DNA from: Allokutzneria oryzae
GTDB lineage: Bacteria > Actinomycetota > Actinomycetes > Mycobacteriales > Pseudonocardiaceae
Direction of reading: 5' to 3'
NCBI RefSeq assembly: GCF_042429765.1
Contig: NZ_JBHLZU010000018.1
Location: forward strand, 434,001-498,000
DNA length: 64,000 bases
Under the pieces are notes generated by a model. The model saw only the letters and a program-made list of their open reading frames with translations, searched no databases and was not told where the DNA came from. Below are positions 60,159 to 64,000 of this stretch, in pieces. Positions within the stretch are counted from its first letter, which is position 1. Each line of letters opens with the position of its first letter. A program made the translations under genes and the position numbers.

Positions 60159-61069
60159 TGCGCAAAGCCCTGCCGCAGATCCTTTTCGTGGTGGCCGCGG
60201 TGGTCGCTGCCGCGGTGGGTTTCCGGGACCGGATACCCGAGGTGCTCGCGGGGTTCGAGCGGATCGGGTGGACGCGGGCGGCGGTCGCGACCGCGCTCGC
60301 GGCGCTGGGGCTGCTGGCGACGTCGCGCATGTGGTTGGCGGGGCTGGTGTCCTTCGGTCACCGGCTCGGCGGCGCGGACACGTGTCGCGTGTTCTTCCCG
60401 GCTCAGGTGGGCAAGTACCTGCCGGGGCTGGTGTGGCCGTATCTCGCGCAGATCCGTTTCGCCGCAAGGCACGACGTGCCCGCGGCGGTCACGCTCGGCG
60501 TCGGAGCGCGGTTCCTGGCCGTGCACCTCGTCAGCGGCGTCGTCGTCGGCGCCGCGTTGTTGCCGTGGTACGAGGGGCTGAGCGAGCACTTCTCGCTGCT
60601 CGCGTTGCTGCCGCTGGTCCCGGCGCTCGCACTGCTGCACCCGAAGGTCCTCGCGAAGCTCGTCGCGGCGATGCCCGCCAAGTTGGGCGCGCCGGAGCGG
60701 GCTCCGATGACCTGGGCGGGGGTGGGATCGGCCCTGGCGTGGATGGCGCCCGCGTGGACCGCGTACGGACTGGCCGCGTTCGTGCTGGTAACGCCGCTTA
60801 CCCCGACGGACGACATGCTCGGCGTGGCGTTGACCTGCGTCGGCGCGTTCGCGGTCTCCTGGGTCGCCGGACTGGTCGTGGTCCTCGCTCCCGCGGGCCT
60901 CGGCGCGCGGGAGGCGGTGTTGGTCGCGGCCCTGGCTCCGCTGGTCGGAGGGCCGTCCGCGGCCTCGGTGGCATTGCTGCTGCGGCTGTGCCATACGGTC
61001 GCCGATGTCGCGCTGGCCGTGGGTTTCACGCCACGAGGGACGAACGAGAACCGGGGGATCCAGGGGTGA
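60158..61069 (+). CDS. Flippase-like membrane protein (LPG synthase TM / UPF0104 type)
   Basis: 303 residues, about eight helices. FPAQVGKYLPGLVWPYLAQ and APAGLGAREAVLVAALAPL are the two conserved segments of the lysylphosphatidylglycerol synthase transmembrane (UPF0104/AglD-like) family. Members occur with glycosyltransferases and are thought to move lipid-linked sugars or phospholipids. It overlaps its upstream neighbour by one base (TGATG) and the downstream gene by four (GTGA), so it is produced as part of the cassette. Confidence 0.85.
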   Translation: MRKALPQILFVVAAVVAAAVGFRDRIPEVLAGFERIGWTRAAVATALAALGLLATSRMWLAGLVSFGHRLGGADTCRVFFPAQVGKYLPGLVWPYLAQIRFAARHDVPAAVTLGVGARFLAVHLVSGVVVGAALLPWYEGLSEHFSLLALLPLVPALALLHPKVLAKLVAAMPAKLGAPERAPMTWAGVGSALAWMAPAWTAYGLAAFVLVTPLTPTDDMLGVALTCVGAFAVSWVAGLVVVLAPAGLGAREAVLVAALAPLVGGPSAASVALLLRLCHTVADVALAVGFTPRGTNENRGIQG

Positions 61070-62652
61070 GTGGCAAGCGCGTCGCGGTGGCGCTGTCGGC
61101 GGTGGCCGCGCTGCCGGTGGTCGTGATGATCTTCGAGGTGCTGCGCTCGCCGCGGTTGCAGTTCGCCGACTACTGGTGGTTCGTCGCGGGCGCGACGCAT
61201 CCGGACGGCAGGCTCGACCCGGCGGGGCTGCTGCTCCAGCACAACGGTCACCCGACGTTCATCCCCCGGTTGTTGTTCTGGGCCGAGGCGCGGTTCCTCG
61301 GTGGTGACAACCGGACGCTCGGCCTGCTGACCGTCGTGCTGTCACTGGTGGTGCTGGTCGTGCTGCACCGCATGCTGCCGAAGGAGCTCAGCACGACGAG
61401 CCGCTTCGCGCTGACCGCGGCGTTCTCCTTCCTGCTCTTCGGTTCCCGCGAGCTGGAGCTCTACGGCGTCGGCGTCACCGGGGCCACGTGGCTGCTGATG
61501 GCCGTGCCCGGAGTGCTGGCGTTGTTCCACGCGCAGCGCGGCAGGACCGTCCCCGCGATGATCTGCGTCGCCGTCGCGTGCCTGTGCTTCGGAGCCGGGT
61601 TCGCGCTGTGGCCGGTGATCGCGTTGATCGCCTGGCTGCGCCGGGACGCGCTGTGGCAGCTCGTCGCGCCGTTGGTGGTGCTGGTGGTCGCGGGCGGCGC
61701 GTGGGCGCTGACCTTCGAGACCGACTCGTTGCAGTCGCCGTACCCGCTCGGCCCGGAGAACTACCTGTCGGTGGTCGCGGGAACCCTGGGGCAGCAGTGG
61801 TCCTACAAGTACTCCGACTTCGCGGTCCTGGCCGGTGCGGTGATCGCGGTCGCGCTGTTCTCACTGATCGCGCTCTCGCTGCGCCAGCGGCTGGGTGAGC
61901 GGGAGCGCTCCCCCGAGGTCGTTCGCGACTCCGGCTGGATCGGGCTCGGCCTGTGGGGCGTGCTGATCGGCGTGATGATCGCGCTGACCCGGGTCGGGTC
62001 CGGAGTGGACGTCGCGCTCGCCGGGCGGTTCGCGTTGGCGCCGATGCTGACCACCGCCGCGCTGCTGGTGCTCGTCGCGGTGCGCGGGCCGGGTCTGCCG
62101 GTGCTGGCCCTCTCGATGGCGGTGTGCGTCGCGACCTACGTGCTGGGCACCCATCTGGCGACCGCGGTGCGCAACCTGTACTTCGACCAGAAGGTGCTTG
62201 AGATCGCCATGCACGTTGGCGCCGACAAGACCATCGCGGAGCTCCAGTCGACCCCGGATGTCGTCGGCAGGCTCAAGGGCATGGGCAGCTACCCGTTCAC
62301 CAGAGGCTTCAGCCCGGGTTGCGGAACCACGCTCGGCGCTAAGGTCGGCCCACTGCGTGAGCTGACCACCGGGGCGGTCGACTCCGGACCGATCGCCGGG
62401 GATGCCAAGATCTCCGGCTGGGCCATGGTCGACGGCAGACAGGTCGACTGTGTTCTTGTGGTGGACGGCGCGGGGATCGTGCAGGGTGGTGGCGCCGTGG
62501 GCATGCCGCGCCCGGACCTGCCAGGCACGATCCAGACCAGACAAGCCCGGCTCGGCTGGCGGGCGGTGGCGGTTCCGGGGATCGGAGACGCCTCCGTCGT
62601 CGTCGGATCGGGTGGCCTCCTGTACCGCTTGCCCGCGGTGCGAGGCCACTGA
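61066..62652 (+). CDS. Second GT-C-like multi-span protein, paralog of the gene at 58518
   Basis: 528 residues with the same plan: about ten helices (about 8-390), loop motif LQFADYWWFVAGATHPDGR, NGHPTFIPRLLFWAEARFLGG, then an external C-terminal domain (GDAKISGWAMVDGRQVDCVL, GMPRPDLP, GWRAVAVPG) clearly related to that of the paralog. It overlaps the flippase-like gene by 4 bases. Two related enzymes flanking one flippase suggests two successive transfer steps or a heteromeric complex. Target glycan unknown. Confidence 0.75.
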   Translation: MSGKRVAVALSAVAALPVVVMIFEVLRSPRLQFADYWWFVAGATHPDGRLDPAGLLLQHNGHPTFIPRLLFWAEARFLGGDNRTLGLLTVVLSLVVLVVLHRMLPKELSTTSRFALTAAFSFLLFGSRELELYGVGVTGATWLLMAVPGVLALFHAQRGRTVPAMICVAVACLCFGAGFALWPVIALIAWLRRDALWQLVAPLVVLVVAGGAWALTFETDSLQSPYPLGPENYLSVVAGTLGQQWSYKYSDFAVLAGAVIAVALFSLIALSLRQRLGERERSPEVVRDSGWIGLGLWGVLIGVMIALTRVGSGVDVALAGRFALAPMLTTAALLVLVAVRGPGLPVLALSMAVCVATYVLGTHLATAVRNLYFDQKVLEIAMHVGADKTIAELQSTPDVVGRLKGMGSYPFTRGFSPGCGTTLGAKVGPLRELTTGAVDSGPIAGDAKISGWAMVDGRQVDCVLVVDGAGIVQGGGAVGMPRPDLPGTIQTRQARLGWRAVAVPGIGDASVVVGSGGLLYRLPAVRGH

Positions 62653-62729
62653 CGGAGCCGGATTCGGGGAGCCTTTCCCCTTCGGCAGAATTAGCCCGAC
62701 CTAGGGACGACGACACGAAGGGGGTGTCT

Positions 62730-64000
62730 GTGACCTGGCAGGAAGAGCTGCGCAGCCTCGACGCCGAGCTGGCGGCGGGCAACATCTCGGCCGACCAGTA
62801 CCGCCAGCGCCGGGACCACCTGCTCGCCCAGGCCTCCGCCGCGGGCCCGACGCCGAAGCAGCCCGAGCCCGGCAGCGGCGACGGGCCGTTCCCGCCGCCG
62901 TTCCGCTGGGAGAGCTCGGAGCAGCCGTCCGAGTCCGAGACCACCCAGGTGATGCAGCCGGTCAAGGACGAGCCGAAGGCGGAGCAGCCCGAGGAGCCCC
63001 CGAAGTCCGAGGAGGCCCCCAAGGCGGAGGAGCAGCCCGCCAAGGAGGAGCCCGCGGCCGACGCCACGCAGGTGGTCGCGCCGAGCAGTGACGCCACACA
63101 GGTCGTGAAGCCGGTCGGGGACATCGCCGACCGCACCCAGGTCGTCTCGACCCAGCAGAGCGCGGGCGACGCCGACCGCACCCAGGTGGTGCCCGGCGCG
63201 GGCGGGCAGCAGGTCTACCAGGGCCAGCCCTTCCCCGGACAGCAGCAGCAGATGGGCAGCCCGTGGCCGGCCCACCCGCAACAGCAGCAGTACCCGCCGC
63301 AGCAGCACCAGCAGCCGCACGGCTCCGCCCCGCCGTGGGCGAGCAACGACCTGCCGCCGGACTTCGGCTCCGCGTCGGCGTGGCCGCGCCAGGGCCCCGA
63401 GGTCTTCGAGAGCAACAGCGGCTCCAAGACCGGCAAGATCGTCGCGATCGTGGCCGTCGTGCTGCTGCTCGTCGGCGGTGGCTTCGCGATCTGGTACTTC
63501 ACCAGTGGCAGCGGCGGCAACACCCCGCCCGCCGCGGCGAGCACGACGCAGCAGCCGCCCGCGCCCACCACGACGACCACCCCGCCCAAGCCGAAGCCGA
63601 AGGGCGGGCAGTTCGTCGACCTCGACGGCACGCTCCGGGCGAACATGGCGCACGCCATCGACGACGCCGTGACGGCGAACATGCCGACCGCGGACGAAGC
63701 CAAGACGCTCAAGGCGGCGGGCGCGACCGAGGTGCTCGGCTACGGCACCGAGGACAAGGGCGTGAAGCTCGGCCTCTGGGAGTTCAAGGCCACCTCGGAG
63801 TCCGCGCCGAAGGTCCTGGAAGACATCGACAAGATGTACGCGAACGCCGGTTTCCAGAGCTACACCGGCGCGGGCACCCCCGAGTCGGTCAAGGCGCGGT
63901 TCCTCAAAACCGACGACAAGCCCGGCGCGGCCTACCGGGCGCACTACCGGGTCGGTAACTCGATCATCCGGGTCGAGGCGTTCGCCGACGACGCCGCGGC
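62730..64000 (+). CDS. Large Pro/Gln-rich single-span membrane protein (3' end cut by window)
   Basis: 423 residues visible. N-terminal helical pair VTWQEELRSLDAELAAGNIS (SHOCT-like), an acidic Pro/Glu/Lys-rich region with repeated (D/R)-(A)TQVV motifs (DATQVV, DRTQVV), a Gln/Pro-rich stretch, one membrane helix (about 235-258), then an external Thr/Pro linker and a folded domain (GGQFVDLDGTLRANMAHAID, GVKLGLWEFKATSESAP). The cytoplasmic TQVV repeats could be phospho-Thr/FHA-type targets (inference). Start GTG 62730 chosen with GAAGGGGG upstream. Confidence 0.75.
   Translation, partial: MTWQEELRSLDAELAAGNISADQYRQRRDHLLAQASAAGPTPKQPEPGSGDGPFPPPFRWESSEQPSESETTQVMQPVKDEPKAEQPEEPPKSEEAPKAEEQPAKEEPAADATQVVAPSSDATQVVKPVGDIADRTQVVSTQQSAGDADRTQVVPGAGGQQVYQGQPFPGQQQQMGSPWPAHPQQQQYPPQQHQQPHGSAPPWASNDLPPDFGSASAWPRQGPEVFESNSGSKTGKIVAIVAVVLLLVGGGFAIWYFTSGSGGNTPPAAASTTQQPPAPTTTTTPPKPKPKGGQFVDLDGTLRANMAHAIDDAVTANMPTADEAKTLKAAGATEVLGYGTEDKGVKLGLWEFKATSESAPKVLEDIDKMYANAGFQSYTGAGTPESVKARFLKTDDKPGAAYRAHYRVGNSIIRVEAFADDAA

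Noticed and set aside
60268..61065. N-terminal extension of the second GT-C-like protein
   Set aside because: It is another frame of the flippase-like gene; GTG 61066 overlaps its stop in the usual GTGA way and gives a proper first helix.

Overview
The window is about 70% GC and densely packed, with many 4-base GTGA/ATGA stop-start overlaps. It carries features typical of a spore-forming or mycelial high-GC actinomycete: a fused CydDC exporter, Spo0M, SigE-family sigma factors, an F420/PPOX-type flavoprotein, DasR-type (dre) operators on chitin genes, an IdeR/DmdR1-type iron box, and a tRNA without an encoded CCA end. Four copies of the palindrome TCCAC(A/T)GTGGA and the general gene content fit the order Pseudonocardiales. 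The genus is not determined; this placement is inference from content.

Layout. 1-6806 (minus): cydA-cydB-cydDC plus a translationally coupled GAF histidine kinase cut by the left edge; a 20-residue linker inside CydDC is encoded by a perfect 22-bp inverted repeat. 6924-7925: Spo0M. 8058-12143: tyrosine/homogentisate catabolism (IclR regulator, fumarylacetoacetase and a conserved unknown protein, divergent from homogentisate dioxygenase). 12101-14366: two tandem paralogous membrane proteins. 14441-17265: an iron-box-controlled DUF2470 gene, a secreted beta-helix protein and a CPBP membrane protease. 17353-20759: SDR oxidoreductase, orphan glutamate-type binding lipoprotein, arginine deiminase. 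20913-24808: a 977-residue exported protein made of about fifteen 51-residue chaplin-like repeats, with a second exported protein upstream of it. 25078-33624: ferritin, two SigE-type sigma/membrane-partner pairs and an orphan partner, SEC-C protein, glycerophosphodiesterase, P450, DUF4328 protein, rhodanese.

33739-44268 looks like one monocarboxylate module: two SSS symporters each with a small two-helix membrane protein, a LytS/LytTR two-component pair, an S49 peptidase between them, and divergent lutABC for L-lactate oxidation. 44270-50938 holds an Fpg/Nei glycosylase, a secreted polysaccharide lyase-like protein, tRNA-Gly(GCC), a PPOX protein, a crotonase, a secreted SGNH hydrolase and small unknowns; three perfect TTGTCCACA DnaA boxes lie at 46842-47639. 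51005-54669 is a chitin locus (CBM2-GH18 chitinase and AA10 LPMO) with dre sites at both promoters. 54874-57556 has a LysE exporter followed by a broken MocR fragment, a diverged APH-fold protein, a palindromic repeat cluster and MsrA. 57608-62652 is a tightly coupled four-gene envelope-glycosylation cassette (polyprenyl-phosphate GT2, two paralogous multi-span proteins, a flippase-like protein between them). A proline/glutamine-rich single-span membrane protein runs off the right edge.

The strongest candidates for something undescribed are the giant chaplin-like repeat protein, the in-frame palindrome in cydDC and the glycosylation cassette. All assignments rest on reading the sequence and family knowledge; no search was run.
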